Source: Actinomycetota bacterium (GTDB lineage Bacteria > Actinomycetota > Acidimicrobiia > Acidimicrobiales > RAAP-2). From it: a DNA stretch of 64,000 bases. The notes below the pieces were generated by a model. It ran no database searches. It saw only the letters and a list, made by a program, of their open reading frames with translations, and was not told the origin of the DNA. Below, piece after piece: positions 33,752 to 42,919 of the stretch. How positions within the stretch are numbered: position 1 is the stretch's first letter; each line of letters opens with the position of its first letter. The position numbers and the translations under genes are program-made. The DNA lies in the NCBI GenBank assembly GCA_009699875.1, contig WLNI01000001.1, positions 310,001 to 374,000 of the forward strand, in the 5' to 3' direction.

Positions 33752-35050
33752 TTAGGGGGCAGTTTCAGCGTCGGCGACGATAAGTCGTGGCCCAGACGGC
33801 CAATCCAAGTAACGCCAGGTCCAGTTCGTCAGGACTCGGAAGCGGTTTCGGTACCCAACCAGATAAAAGAGGTGAAGCGCAAGCCACGCCAGCCATCCAA
33901 GAGTTCCGGTGATGACTGGGCCTCGCTTCATTTTGGCAACGGCAGCACGACGACCAATCGTCGCCATAACCCCTTTGTCTTTGTAGACGAAGGGCGTAGT
34001 TGCTCGGCCATTGAGTACGCTGAGAATCTGCTTCGCACAGTGTGTCCCCGATTGAATAGCGACCGGGGCGAGCTGCGGACAGACCGAGCCGCCGACATTC
34101 GTCAGCACTGCGGCAGCGTCGCCGATCGCCCAAATATTCTCTTGGCCCTCAACCGAGAGATCGTTCATGACACGAACTCTCCCCTGAGGTCCTGGTTCGT
34201 GTGGCAAGGCGTCAGCAGCCAGTGTGCCCCGAGCGCTCACACCCGCAGCCCAGATCACCCCATCAGCTTGAATCATCGAACCATCACTCAGCGTCACGCC
34301 GTCTGCGTGCACCTCTGTCACGGTCACGCCAAGACGAACGCCGATATTACGCTTCTCAAGGATCTTTTTGGCATAGCGACTCGCTGCTTTCGGAAATGCT
34401 GGAAGCACGCGATCTCCCTGGTCAACGACAAGAACCTGGGAATCTTCAAGACTGATATTGAGGCGATCTCGGCGGACGCAGATATCGAGCAGCTCCATGA
34501 CCGAACCGGCGGTCTCCATCCCTGTTGGGCCAGCACCAACTACGACAAACGTCACACCTGGAGGAAATCTCTCTGGTTCTGCATCGTGTTCTTCTAACGT
34601 TAAGAGGAGATGATTTCTTAAGTGTCGAGCATCCGCAAGCGTGTAGAGCGGGAGTGAGTTAACGGCAGCGCCCGGAACATTAAAAAATTCTGCAGTAGCC
34701 CCCGAAGCGAGAACCAAATGGTCAAAGGGAATATGTGGTCCATTAGCAAGGACGACATCTCGATTATCAAGGTCAATGCTCTTGACTCGACCATGGCGAA
34801 ACGAGATGTTGTCATCATTGCGAAAAATTGTTCGAATGGGATAGGCGACGTCAGCAGGCTCAAGACCAGCGGTGGCCACTTGATAGAGCAGAGGCTGAAA
34901 CGTTTGAAAATTATGCTGGTCAACGATTGTCACGTGGGCCTCGGTCCCAGCTAACCCTCGGGCCACATTCATACCGGCGAATCCTCCGCCAACGATAACG
35001 ACGTTCATCCCAGTTGGGCTTCCTTCAGCGAGAGTGTTCAGTGAAGCCAT
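33752..35050 (-). CDS. ndh: Type II NADH dehydrogenase-like FAD oxidoreductase
   Basis: 432 residues. The N-terminal FAD motif VVIVGGGFAGMNVARGL (about 17-33), the second dinucleotide motif VVVGAGPTGMETAG (about 168-181) and the IWAIGDAAAV flavin contact (about 309-318) define the NDH-2 family, which transfers electrons from NADH to quinone without proton pumping. A hydrophobic segment near 385-402 followed by the Trp-rich C terminus is the expected membrane anchor. It is convergent with the DUF1295 gene. Confidence 0.9.
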   Translation of the reverse strand: MASLNTLAEGSPTGMNVVIVGGGFAGMNVARGLAGTEAHVTIVDQHNFQTFQPLLYQVATAGLEPADVAYPIRTIFRNDDNISFRHGRVKSIDLDNRDVVLANGPHIPFDHLVLASGATAEFFNVPGAAVNSLPLYTLADARHLRNHLLLTLEEHDAEPERFPPGVTFVVVGAGPTGMETAGSVMELLDICVRRDRLNISLEDSQVLVVDQGDRVLPAFPKAASRYAKKILEKRNIGVRLGVTVTEVHADGVTLSDGSMIQADGVIWAAGVSARGTLAADALPHEPGPQGRVRVMNDLSVEGQENIWAIGDAAAVLTNVGGSVCPQLAPVAIQSGTHCAKQILSVLNGRATTPFVYKDKGVMATIGRRAAVAKMKRGPVITGTLGWLAWLALHLFYLVGYRNRFRVLTNWTWRYLDWPSGPRLIVADAETAP

Positions 35051-35103
35051 ACCCCTAGTGTGCCAGTGAATGGCAACGTATCAAGCGAAAGAGACTTTTG
35101 TGA

Positions 35104-35334
35104 CTACTCGGGGGGCTGGCGATCACTCAAAAGGTCAGATTTAAACGCAACAACACAGAAAAACACCACGGTATAGAACAGCACGACAAGAAGGATTAAG
35201 CCAAGGCTTGAATAGATAAAGAACGCCAATATTAGAAGGACGACATAGACAACGATTGAAAACTTTCCCTGCCATGTCAGCGGTTTAAAACCACCTGTCT
35301 CAGTCTTTCCAAACCAAAGTTCTTTCTTGTCCAT
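35104..35334 (-). CDS. Small membrane protein of unknown function
   Basis: 76 residues with two closely spaced hydrophobic segments (about 25-42 and 45-64) and a charged N terminus containing a WFGKTETGGF segment. A GAGGGAG ribosome site precedes the ATG, which supports a real gene. It lies between ndh and the tRNA-CAU gene on the same strand. I do not recognise the family. Confidence 0.7.
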   Translation of the reverse strand: MDKKELWFGKTETGGFKPLTWQGKFSIVVYVVLLILAFFIYSSLGLILLVVLFYTVVFFCVVAFKSDLLSDRQPPE

Positions 35335-35367
35335 CGCTCCCTCTCGACCAGTTCACTACTTCCTCCG

Positions 35368-35441
35368 TGGGGCCGGTGGGGATCGAACCCACGACCGAGG
35401 GATTATGAGTCCCCTGCTCTAACCGACTGAGCTACAGCCCC
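35368..35441 (-). tRNA. tRNA with anticodon CAU (elongator Met or lysidine-type Ile)
   Basis: A 74-base cloverleaf. The acceptor stem GGGGCTG pairs with CGGCCCC, the D arm is GCTC...GAGC, the anticodon stem GGGGA/TCCCT holds loop CTCATAA, and the T arm is GTGGG-TTCGATC-CCCAC. The discriminator is A and CCA is not encoded. The anticodon CAU reads Met, or Ile AUA after lysidine modification; sequence alone does not separate these here. It is not an initiator type, because the G-C rich initiator anticodon stem is absent. Confidence 0.95.
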
Positions 35442-35552
35442 GTTGGCCTCTAAGGGTAGTCGTTGGTCATGATTCTCTCGTGGTCTCGACGAAACGTCAC
35501 CGTAGCCATTCTCTGGCGGCTGCGTTTGGCTAGCCGCAGTCTCTTCCTTGAC

Positions 35553-35954
35553 TCAAGCACTTTGGGCTGCTGAACGCACCGCAGCGATTACATCTTCATT
35601 TGAGGCCCCAGGTCCCAACACCGCAGAAATTCCAGCCTCCAATAACACTGGGATGTCGTTGGGCGGGACGATACCGCCAACGACAACTCCTGTGTCGAGC
35701 CCAGCTTCTCGAAGCGCGTCGACTACAGCGACCGCAAGGGTGAGATGAGCACCGTTATGCATTGAGACTCCGACGACATCAATATCTTCTTGAATGACCA
35801 CCGCAGTGATCGATTCAGGTGACTGGCGAAGTCCTCCATAGACAACTTCGCAGCCCGCATCACGCAAGATCCTTGCCACAACTCGAAGCCCTCGGTCGTG
35901 TCCATCGAGTCCAACTTTTGCAACGTAGACACGAAGGGGCTGCGTCATCGTCAC
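35553..35954 (-). CDS. icmB: Cobalamin-binding small subunit of acyl-CoA mutase (isobutyryl-CoA mutase type)
   Basis: 133-residue B12-binding domain. The motif DGHDRG (17-22) carries the DxHxxG histidine that ligates cobalt, followed by the GGLRQSPE, GVSMHNGAH and VVGGIVP segments of this fold. The size matches IcmB of Streptomyces (about 136). The GTG start overlaps the large-subunit stop by four bases. With the large subunit it forms an adenosylcobalamin-dependent carbon-skeleton mutase. Assignment to the isobutyryl type rests on the residues of the partner. Confidence 0.85.
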   Translation of the reverse strand: MTMTQPLRVYVAKVGLDGHDRGLRVVARILRDAGCEVVYGGLRQSPESITAVVIQEDIDVVGVSMHNGAHLTLAVAVVDALREAGLDTGVVVGGIVPPNDIPVLLEAGISAVLGPGASNEDVIAAVRSAAQSA

Positions 35955-37579
35955 AGGATGACTCGCTCGAACCAGGTCCCAAAGACTGATTCAAGTGCAC
36001 TCATTTGTTCCCCCACTGTCACATAGCGCTCAGATGCTTCAATCAGGGCGGGCATCAAATTGACGGTTGAGTCCGCGGCCTCTCTTTCAATGCGTTGCAC
36101 ACTCTCCCTCACCAACTCATCGTCTCGATCCTGTTTAACCCGAGCGAGGGAGTTGAGTTGTTGGCGCTCAACCTCTGGGTCGATGCTCAACGTTGGAGGG
36201 TATCGGTCATCATCCTCTACGTAGCCATTGACGCCCACTTGAATCCATTTCTTCGTCGCGATTTTTGATTGGAACTGATATGCGGCATCTGCGATCTCAT
36301 TCGAGAACCAGCCATCTTCGATGCAGGCAATCGCCCCGTCGAGCATCGAGCCATTCCCTTGGTCCAAGAGGTGAGCGAAGATCTCTTCGGCTTGACGATC
36401 AAGTTCGTCCGTGAGCTCCTCGACGAACCATGATCCCCCGAGTGGATCAGCAACGTGGACGACACCAGTCTCTTCGGCAATGACTTGTTGCGTCCGCAGC
36501 GCCAATCGAGCAGCGTGTTCTGTCGGGAGGGCTAAGGCTTCATCAAAGGCGTCAGTATGGAGACTCTGTGTTCCCCCCAGCACGCCGGCGAGAGCTTCAA
36601 TGGCAACTCGGACCAAGTTCACCTCGGGTTGCTGTGCGGTCAAAGAAACACCTGCAGTCTGCGTATGAAAGCGAAGCTGAAGAGAGCGAGGATGTTCTGC
36701 CCCATACCGCTCTTTCATCCACCGAGCCCAGATGCGACGAGCCGCACGGAACTTCGCTATTTCTTCGAAGAAGTCACTGTGCGCGTTAAAGAAGAAACTA
36801 AGACGTGGGGCAAATTCATCAACCTTGAGTCCCGCCTGGATCGCTGCCTCGACATACGCGAATCCATTCGCCAAGGTGAACGCCAACTCTTGAGCCGCCG
36901 TCGATCCAGCTTCTCGAATGTGATACCCAGAAATTGACACTGGGTGCCAACGGGGCAATTCTGCTGTCGAGAAACGAATCAGGTCGGTGACAAGGCGAAC
37001 ACTTGGCCGAGGAGGAAACACAAACTCTTTTTGCGCTTGATACTCCTTCAAGATGTCATTCTGAATTGTTCCAGAAAGTTGTGATCGCTCTACCCCAGTG
37101 AGATCACCAACCCCGATATACATCGCCATGACAACTGCTGCCGGAGAGTTAATCGTCATTGACGTGCTCACCGAGGCGAGATCAATTCCAGAGAACAGGG
37201 TTTCCATATCTGCTAACGAATCAACGGCAACTCCTGCTCTTCCAACTTCACCTTTGGCCAAGGCGTCATCTGAATCTCGCCCTAGCAAGGTTGGCATATC
37301 AAAGGCGGTTGAGAGTCCGTCTCCTCCAGAGCGCAACAGCTCTTTAAATCGAAGATTGGTGTCACGTGCGGATCCAAATCCTGCGAATTGGCGCATCGTC
37401 CAAAGTCGCGATCGATACATCGAAGCATGCGGACCGCGAGTGTAGGGATACTGCCCAGGGAACTCACCGTCATCTGGACCGTAGACGGGCTTGAGGGGAA
37501 CCCCAGACATGGTTTCGAAGTTGGCGTCTCGTAACTCAGAGGCCTCGAAGCCCTCTCTCCAATCTTCTTTCCCGCCCAT
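35951..37579 (-). CDS. icmA: Isobutyryl-CoA mutase large subunit (methylmalonyl-CoA mutase family)
   Basis: 542-residue TIM-barrel subunit. RQFAGFG places F65 where methylmalonyl-CoA mutase has tyrosine 89, and EYQAQKEFVFPP places Q183 where it has arginine 207; the spacing of 118 is identical. Phe plus Gln is the reported signature of isobutyryl-CoA mutase, which interconverts isobutyryl- and n-butyryl-CoA. Other family blocks are intact (GTIQNDILKE, SISGYHIREAG, LTAQQPEVN). The B12 domain is on the separate icmB gene, as in Streptomyces. Length is similar to IcmA. No MeaB-type chaperone is nearby. Confidence 0.85.
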   Translation of the reverse strand: MGGKEDWREGFEASELRDANFETMSGVPLKPVYGPDDGEFPGQYPYTRGPHASMYRSRLWTMRQFAGFGSARDTNLRFKELLRSGGDGLSTAFDMPTLLGRDSDDALAKGEVGRAGVAVDSLADMETLFSGIDLASVSTSMTINSPAAVVMAMYIGVGDLTGVERSQLSGTIQNDILKEYQAQKEFVFPPRPSVRLVTDLIRFSTAELPRWHPVSISGYHIREAGSTAAQELAFTLANGFAYVEAAIQAGLKVDEFAPRLSFFFNAHSDFFEEIAKFRAARRIWARWMKERYGAEHPRSLQLRFHTQTAGVSLTAQQPEVNLVRVAIEALAGVLGGTQSLHTDAFDEALALPTEHAARLALRTQQVIAEETGVVHVADPLGGSWFVEELTDELDRQAEEIFAHLLDQGNGSMLDGAIACIEDGWFSNEIADAAYQFQSKIATKKWIQVGVNGYVEDDDRYPPTLSIDPEVERQQLNSLARVKQDRDDELVRESVQRIEREAADSTVNLMPALIEASERYVTVGEQMSALESVFGTWFERVIL

Positions 37580-37639
37580 TGTCGAACTCTACAGCGATCT
37601 CACATTCTCAGGAGAGTAAGTAATTCCTCAGGGGTTCCC

Positions 37640-38515
37640 TCAAGCTGGCGGAGGAGAGCTCCTGACCCACGTGGACACAACGATCAAATACGAAACAATC
37701 GCCACCAGCATGGCCCACAAGAAGACGAGGATATCGATCCATGCTCCAACAGGGGGGACGCCAGGCATAGCGCCGCGAAGGGCTGGAAGTGCGAAGATTA
37801 ACGCCGCACCCCAACCCAGGAGTGCAGGTTCGATACGTCGCCGACGGGATCCCACGGCAATTGCGACAGATGCTGCGTAGATCCCAATCAATACAAACAT
37901 CGCTAATGCCAGGAGTGCGAAACCTTGCGATACAAACGGACGTTGGAGCTCGAAACCAACCGAGGCAATGTCGGGATGAGTTGTGTGTTCGGGATAGTTC
38001 ACCGCAAGACTCCAACCAGCAAATCCAGATTCACCACTCAATTCGATGGGGACTGGAGTGAGCGTTGACGACGATCCGTTAAAGGCAGTCATCTCCAAAT
38101 CCCCTGTGTAGTGATCGAAGGGGTACTCCGACCATTTGCCCGAGGCGAAAAGTCTGATTTCTTGTGCGGCGATCGGCTCTCCCTTAGGAAATTTCAAAGA
38201 ACGCGCACCCGAGTACGAGTTGACATGAACCACGATATTTGAGGAGGGATTTCCGTTTTCATCCGCCCAAGATCCCGTCGGCTTAAAAAGCATCCGAACG
38301 GTGACTTGTTCAGTTGCTGGATCAATGCCAATTGGGATTGCAGTCACACTCACTGAGTCTGGGTGATCAATCGGTGCACCGGTGACGGCCACTCGGCCAT
38401 CACTTTGTCCAAAGGCAAGAGCTCCGAGAACGTACACAATCGCGAAGACAACTGCGATAACTGCAACGATGAGGACAACCTTTTTCTTTTCCGTGGGGGC
38501 TTGGGTTTCAGACAT
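37640..38515 (-). CDS. DUF4436 membrane protein
   Basis: 291 residues. An N-terminal transmembrane helix (about 14-36) is followed by an extracytoplasmic domain of about 150 residues containing the YPFDHYTGDL motif typical of DUF4436, then three more hydrophobic segments (about 195-285) with VGAWIDILVFLWA. The family occurs in mycobacteria and relatives; its role is unknown. I chose the ATG at 38515; an in-frame TTG lies two codons earlier. It follows corA after 134 bases. Confidence 0.8.
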   Translation of the reverse strand: MSETQAPTEKKKVVLIVAVIAVVFAIVYVLGALAFGQSDGRVAVTGAPIDHPDSVSVTAIPIGIDPATEQVTVRMLFKPTGSWADENGNPSSNIVVHVNSYSGARSLKFPKGEPIAAQEIRLFASGKWSEYPFDHYTGDLEMTAFNGSSSTLTPVPIELSGESGFAGWSLAVNYPEHTTHPDIASVGFELQRPFVSQGFALLALAMFVLIGIYAASVAIAVGSRRRRIEPALLGWGAALIFALPALRGAMPGVPPVGAWIDILVFLWAMLVAIVSYLIVVSTWVRSSPPPA

Positions 38516-38649
38516 TTTCAAAGTTAATCAGATGGGCAATCAAAATTCAACCATTTTCTGATTTTCCCAGGTCGCGAAGAAAACCTTCGCTTTTCATGGA
38601 GACATAACTTTATGGATCAGGGCCAAAGCCCAGTGTGTTTCCGAACAAG

Positions 38650-39669
38650 TTAGAGCCATCGCTTCTTTTTGAAAATTGCGTACATTGATAATGAGACGCC
38701 GACCATCATGAGAATTGAAATTCCAAACCCAAATCGGTTATGCATGAGTGGGATGTTGAGAAAGTTCATTCCATAAATACCAGCAACGAGCGAAGGTGCA
38801 AAAAGAATAGCTGCCCACCCAGAAATCTTCTTGACTTCTTGATTTTGGCTCAAGCCTTCTTCCGTTAGCTTCTGCATCTCTTCATTCTGTTTTTGCGTTG
38901 CCAGGGTGGACTGAACGACTAATGCATTCTGTAAGACCATCCGACATGAATCCACCTGCTCGATAATTCGAGTTGCGTGTGAGTCAATATCACGAAGTTC
39001 ATATCGGAGCTCTGGATCAATATTGAATTTTTCATACCCAGCCTTGAGACCGTTGATGATTGAGCTCAATGGATGGGTGGCTCGCTGAAAATCAATGATC
39101 TCTCGAGAAAGATCGAAAATTCTTTTCGAGAGAGAGGCGTCTCCAGCAAAGAGTTGATTCTCAATCTCATCGATATCATTTTCTAGCCCTACTGCAACTG
39201 GTGCGTACTCATCAAGGACTTGACTGATAATTGCGTAGAGAATTCCCTCTGATCCGAGGATAATCTCCGCCGGATCGTGTTCGAGGTCTCGCCGCACGTG
39301 CGTAAGATCCGGCGCCTGTCCGTGGCGGATGGTGATGACAAACTTCGCTCCAGTGAAAACATGAAGTTCACTAAATTCCACTTCTTCCGTTTCATCCTTG
39401 TAGCGAGCACTCAAGAGGGTCGTAAAAAGTGTCGCACCGTAGCGTTTCAGCTTTGGACGGTGATGAATATCTAACGCATCTTCGATTGCATGGTCATGAA
39501 TAGAAAATAGTCTCGCCACATGAAGAAGCTCTTCGGTTTTGGGCTCGTCCAACGAGACCCACACCAGAAAACCGTCATCGTCTTCCGCCAGGGAAAAGGA
39601 CTCCTCGAGCGTCGCTGGCTCTTCAACAACTAAGCCATCTCGATAGACGACATTCCAAACGATTGTCAT
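38650..39669 (-). CDS. corA: CorA-family magnesium/cobalt transporter
   Basis: 339 residues. A large soluble N-terminal domain with a long coiled coil (about 150-280) is followed by two C-terminal membrane helices with the selectivity motif YGMNF (about 297-301) at the end of the first, and a basic C terminus (FKKKRWL). The MPE triplet usually found after GMN is absent; the loop reads LNIPLMHNRFGF. It works as a pentamer. No Mg2+ riboswitch is evident in its 93-base upstream gap. Confidence 0.92.
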   Translation of the reverse strand: MTIVWNVVYRDGLVVEEPATLEESFSLAEDDDGFLVWVSLDEPKTEELLHVARLFSIHDHAIEDALDIHHRPKLKRYGATLFTTLLSARYKDETEEVEFSELHVFTGAKFVITIRHGQAPDLTHVRRDLEHDPAEIILGSEGILYAIISQVLDEYAPVAVGLENDIDEIENQLFAGDASLSKRIFDLSREIIDFQRATHPLSSIINGLKAGYEKFNIDPELRYELRDIDSHATRIIEQVDSCRMVLQNALVVQSTLATQKQNEEMQKLTEEGLSQNQEVKKISGWAAILFAPSLVAGIYGMNFLNIPLMHNRFGFGISILMMVGVSLSMYAIFKKKRWL

Positions 39670-39762
39670 AGATTCCTCGTATCACGCCCAAAGCAAATCC
39701 CTGAGGTTTGTAGACCCTAACTACCCAACTTGACATTTATGTGTCGAATCAGTGACGTCTTG

Positions 39763-40926
39763 TTAATAGCCAACTGCTTTCGCCCAATCGGCATCAATAA
39801 TAAAGGTGCCTTTGGCGGTGATGCTATTGATGACGACGGTGGCCGGCTGTCGATTCCCCGTTGATGCCTCAATCGTGACTGGACCTGTCCAACCGGTCCA
39901 ACCATTGACGACATTGAGAACGGAAGTAATCGCTGATGCGCTAAAGCTCTTGGCCTTGCTCACGCCATACGCCCAGAAGTTCACCGAGTCATAGGTGTAG
40001 GGGCTCCACGAACCAGGAGCGGAGTGAAACGTAGATTGATACGTTGAAACGAACGATGAGGCGTGGGGGAAGTCTTGGGGGGCTGGGACGCCAACGACTG
40101 GACATGCTTGCGCTGCAGGGATCCCGGCGGCAGTGATGTAGGCCGAGTCGTAGGAGGCATAGTCGACCATGCACGACGCAGTAATTTTTCCGTCGTACAT
40201 TTCCTTCGCGATCAAACCACCTTCTGGATAGTAGACAGCCGAATAGACCACCTGAGGATTGGTGGCTGCAACTTGGGTGACCACTGAGGTGTAACTACTC
40301 GCTCCGGGCGTGATCGGCTGATACGCCGTGACCTTGACTCCAGCCTTCTCAAGATCTGCTTTCAGAGAACTCGCGACCGTTACCGTGTAGTTCTGCGTTG
40401 AGTCATAGATGATCCCAACTGATTTCGCTTTGAGCCAACTTGTCAGCGCCGTGCTCGCTGCAGGTGCTATCTGAGACGTCATTGGCTGGAGGGTATAACC
40501 CATCGAGTCAGTTGCGTTGTCAGATGTCAATCGGATCGGGACGAGCCCCGCTTTGATATAGAGCGGAAGAGTCTTGACCCCTACAGACGAGTTGTAGGGA
40601 CCAACGACACCGTCGAGTCCATTCGCAATCGCTTGATTCGCCGCCTTCACGCCAGTCGTCGCGTTCCCAGCATCGTCAATCGGAATAATCTCAACGTGTT
40701 TTCCCTGGATGCCTCCGTTGGCATTGAGTTCGTTTGCTGCCATTGTGGCTCCGTTGAGCATGCCCTTGCCGAGTTGACTCAGACTTCCTGTCAATGGAGC
40801 TTCAAGACCGATTTTCACGTTGCTCGATCCAGAAGATGAGCGAGTCAAGAGGACCACTGTTGGTATGGCAACGAGAAGAACAACAAGGATGACAATACCG
40901 ATCGTCCATTTGCGCGTTGTCGTCAT
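39763..40926 (-). CDS. Branched-chain amino-acid type ABC solute-binding protein, orphan
   Basis: 387-residue type I periplasmic-binding fold (LivJ-like). An N-terminal hydrophobic anchor (about 8-28) without a lipobox cysteine precedes the mature domain, which begins VKIGLEAPLTGSLSQLG. The ANELNANGGIQGK and DDAGNATTG blocks are typical of the Leu/Ile/Val family, which also binds amides, urea and aromatics. No permease or ATPase is encoded nearby, so it either works with a distant transporter or has a sensory role. A perfect inverted repeat lies upstream. Confidence 0.88.
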   Translation of the reverse strand: MTTTRKWTIGIVILVVLLVAIPTVVLLTRSSSGSSNVKIGLEAPLTGSLSQLGKGMLNGATMAANELNANGGIQGKHVEIIPIDDAGNATTGVKAANQAIANGLDGVVGPYNSSVGVKTLPLYIKAGLVPIRLTSDNATDSMGYTLQPMTSQIAPAASTALTSWLKAKSVGIIYDSTQNYTVTVASSLKADLEKAGVKVTAYQPITPGASSYTSVVTQVAATNPQVVYSAVYYPEGGLIAKEMYDGKITASCMVDYASYDSAYITAAGIPAAQACPVVGVPAPQDFPHASSFVSTYQSTFHSAPGSWSPYTYDSVNFWAYGVSKAKSFSASAITSVLNVVNGWTGWTGPVTIEASTGNRQPATVVINSITAKGTFIIDADWAKAVGY

Positions 40927-40955
40927 GAGGCTCCTCGTAGATCAGGGGTTGCGAA

Positions 40956-40973
40956 GAGAACGACTACGTTCTC
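40956..40973 (-). promoter_or_regulatory. Inverted repeat upstream of the solute-binding protein gene
   Basis: GAGAACG-acta-CGTTCTC is a perfect 7-bp inverted repeat with a four-base loop, ending 30 bases before the start codon of the solute-binding protein. It could be an operator or an mRNA hairpin. The spacing of its GAAC/GTTC halves (six bases) does not fit the actinobacterial LexA box (four). Confidence 0.4.
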
Positions 40974-41099
40974 AACTTCCTACTTTAGAGGATTGTTTCC
41001 CAAAGGAAAGACATATCCCAGCGTTGGCTTGCCCCATACTCTTCTGAGCGCGAGAGTCACCGGTTTGCAAAGGTGCGACTCGATGAATGACCGCCTACT

Positions 41100-41492
41100 A
41101 TGACAAGCGTGGAATTCAAGAGCCTCTCGCTTCGCCCCATCTTTAGTGCAGCCGGATTTCAAAATACGACGTTCTTGATTATTGGCGTGGCACTGCTTGT
41201 CTTGGGTCTTGCCTTAGTTCTCTTCACCCGACGACGCCGGACCAAACGCGATGAGGCATTCTTCAGCGAGCTCCACGAAACCTCGCTCCACGATGAAGAA
41301 CTTTTTGACGCACCTGAAGAATTTGTCGCTCCTCTCCTCAGTACTCCTCCGCCGACAAATCCACTCCCGGGAGATGCAATACAGCCAAGGACCTCTTCAG
41401 AGGCTGAATCTGCGCGAGAGAGAACCCCGCTGAGTGACGCCGAGCAAGTCATGGCAGATCTTGACAAACTGCTTGGAAATCCCACTGATTGA
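41100..41492 (+). CDS. Single-pass membrane protein of unknown function
   Basis: 130 residues. One transmembrane helix (about 24-42) is followed by an Arg/Lys cluster (RRRRTKR), so the C-terminal 85 residues are probably cytoplasmic. That region is acidic and proline-rich and ends in an amphipathic helix (AEQVMADLDKLLG). No ribosome site is obvious before the ATG, so a leaderless transcript is possible. It stands alone between the divergent solute-binding gene and the tRNA-Asn gene. Confidence 0.6.
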   Translation: MTSVEFKSLSLRPIFSAAGFQNTTFLIIGVALLVLGLALVLFTRRRRTKRDEAFFSELHETSLHDEELFDAPEEFVAPLLSTPPPTNPLPGDAIQPRTSSEAESARERTPLSDAEQVMADLDKLLGNPTD

Positions 41493-41522
41493 GGCGTTGC
41501 CTCACAGCACACAAAAAGAAAG

Positions 41523-41594
41523 CTCCGGGGGAGAGACTCGAACTCTCAACCACACGATTAACAGTCGCGTGCTCTGCCATTGAGCTACCCCGGA
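41523..41594 (-). tRNA. tRNA-Asn (GUU)
   Basis: A 72-base cloverleaf. The acceptor stem TCCGGGG pairs with CCCCGGA, D arm GCTC...GAGC, anticodon loop CTGTTAA with anticodon GUU, T arm GAGAG-TTCGAGT-CTCTC. The discriminator is G and CCA is not encoded. A T-rich stretch (TTTCTTTTTG) begins two bases downstream of the tRNA and could end transcription. Confidence 0.97.
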
Positions 41595-41659
41595 ATAGAA
41601 CCGCAACTCGCGACGTTAGCAGGCACATTCGACACCTCTCTAACGCTGAGCAGAGAGTC

Positions 41660-42919
41660 CTAGCCCTCTAGAAATCCACGCAATACCTCTGAACGATCGG
41701 GACGCCTCAGTTTGGCAATCGTCTTGATCTCTATCTGGCGAACACGCTCTCTCGTGATACCAAATGATTTCCCCACCTCTTCTAAGGTGCAGACTCTTCC
41801 GTCTTCAAGACCAAATCTCATAATGACGACGCTGCGTTCGCGTTCGTCAAGTTGCCCGAGAACGTCTCGAACCGCTTCGTCGAGAAGATGACGAGACGTC
41901 GTGGCTTCTGGGGATGCCGTTCCCTTGTCTTCAATGGTGTCAGACAGGACAAACTCACCGCTGTCCCCCATTGGCTGTTCAAGGGAAAGAGTGTCTTGGC
42001 TCAGTCGTAAGAAATCTTCTACTTTTGAAGGCTCTAGAGACAGCCGAACCGCAATCTCATCGGCTGAAACACTTCGTCCTAACTCTTGGGTCATCTGTCG
42101 TTGTGTCGCCACGACTCGATTCATCACCTCCACCATATGGACTGGAATTCGGATCGTTCGAGCCTGGTCAGCAATCGCTCGGGTAATGGCTTGTCGTATC
42201 CACCACGTGGCGTAGGTGGAAAGTTTGAATCCCTTGTCGGGATCAAACTTTTCAACTGCTCGCATTAATCCAAGATTGCCTTCTTGAATCACATCCAAAA
42301 AGGCGAGGCCTCGGTTGCGATACCGCTTCGCGATCGAAACCACTAATCGGAGATTCGCTTCAATCAGTTTCGCTCGTGCATCTTCTCCTTGACGGACGGC
42401 CTTCCTGAGTGTCCTGACGTGCCGAGCTGAAACCTCATCAACCAGTGGTCCACCACCAGCAACGGCCATCTCATGGCGGGCGAGGCGCGCTTTCGCGACT
42501 TCTCCGTCTCGGAGCAAGAGAGCGAGCGTGACTTCCATCTCCCCAGTGAGAAGTTGCACGTGACCAATTTCTGAGAGATAACTGCGTACTGGGTCCTCCG
42601 ATGACGAGGTACTCGTCCCCTCAATCGTCCTTGATCGAGATGTGGCGACATTTCCCTTTGGTGTTTGTTCGTCATCGCTTTGCTGGTCGTCATCGTTATA
42701 GACGTAGCCAGATTGCTCAATTCGCTCAATCAGTTCAGCAATTAACTCAGGACTGAGTTCAACATGGTGGACTGCCTCAATAAGTGCTCCCTGGGTGATC
42801 TCACCGCCGCTTGGAACTGACGCTAAAAGTTGCCCAAGTTCAATGACAATGTCATCAGACAAAACAGATCCGGCCGTTGCTCTATCTCCACCGATGGCCG
42901 CTTCTGCGTCATGTTTCAT
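41660..42919 (-). CDS. rpoD: Primary sigma factor RpoD/SigA
   Basis: 419 residues. A short acidic region 1.1 is followed by region 1.2 ([12 protein letters not shown]), region 2 ([51 protein letters not shown]), region 3 and region 4 with the helix-turn-helix [20 protein letters not shown]. The C terminus LRGFLEG is that of a primary sigma factor. The start overlaps dnaG by 11 bases. The ppdK-dnaG-rpoD order resembles the Firmicutes arrangement; rpsU is absent. Confidence 0.96.
   Translation of the reverse strand: MKHDAEAAIGGDRATAGSVLSDDIVIELGQLLASVPSGGEITQGALIEAVHHVELSPELIAELIERIEQSGYVYNDDDQQSDDEQTPKGNVATSRSRTIEGTSTSSSEDPVRSYLSEIGHVQLLTGEMEVTLALLLRDGEVAKARLARHEMAVAGGGPLVDEVSARHVRTLRKAVRQGEDARAKLIEANLRLVVSIAKRYRNRGLAFLDVIQEGNLGLMRAVEKFDPDKGFKLSTYATWWIRQAITRAIADQARTIRIPVHMVEVMNRVVATQRQMTQELGRSVSADEIAVRLSLEPSKVEDFLRLSQDTLSLEQPMGDSGEFVLSDTIEDKGTASPEATTSRHLLDEAVRDVLGQLDERERSVVIMRFGLEDGRVCTLEEVGKSFGITRERVRQIEIKTIAKLRRPDRSEVLRGFLEG

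Noticed and set aside
35441-35552. The 111 bases upstream of the tRNA-CAU gene as a possible small gene or RNA.
   Set aside because: No convincing frame, ribosome site or stable fold was visible; it probably carries only the tRNA promoter.
37580-37639. Cobalamin riboswitch before the B12-dependent mutase genes.
   Set aside because: The upstream gap is only 60 bases and shows no B12-box-like sequence.
38575-38595. Hairpin GCGAAG-AAAAC-CTTCGC followed by TTTT, looking like a terminator on the plus strand.
   Set aside because: All nearby genes (corA, DUF4436) are on the minus strand, and in that direction no T-run follows the stem.
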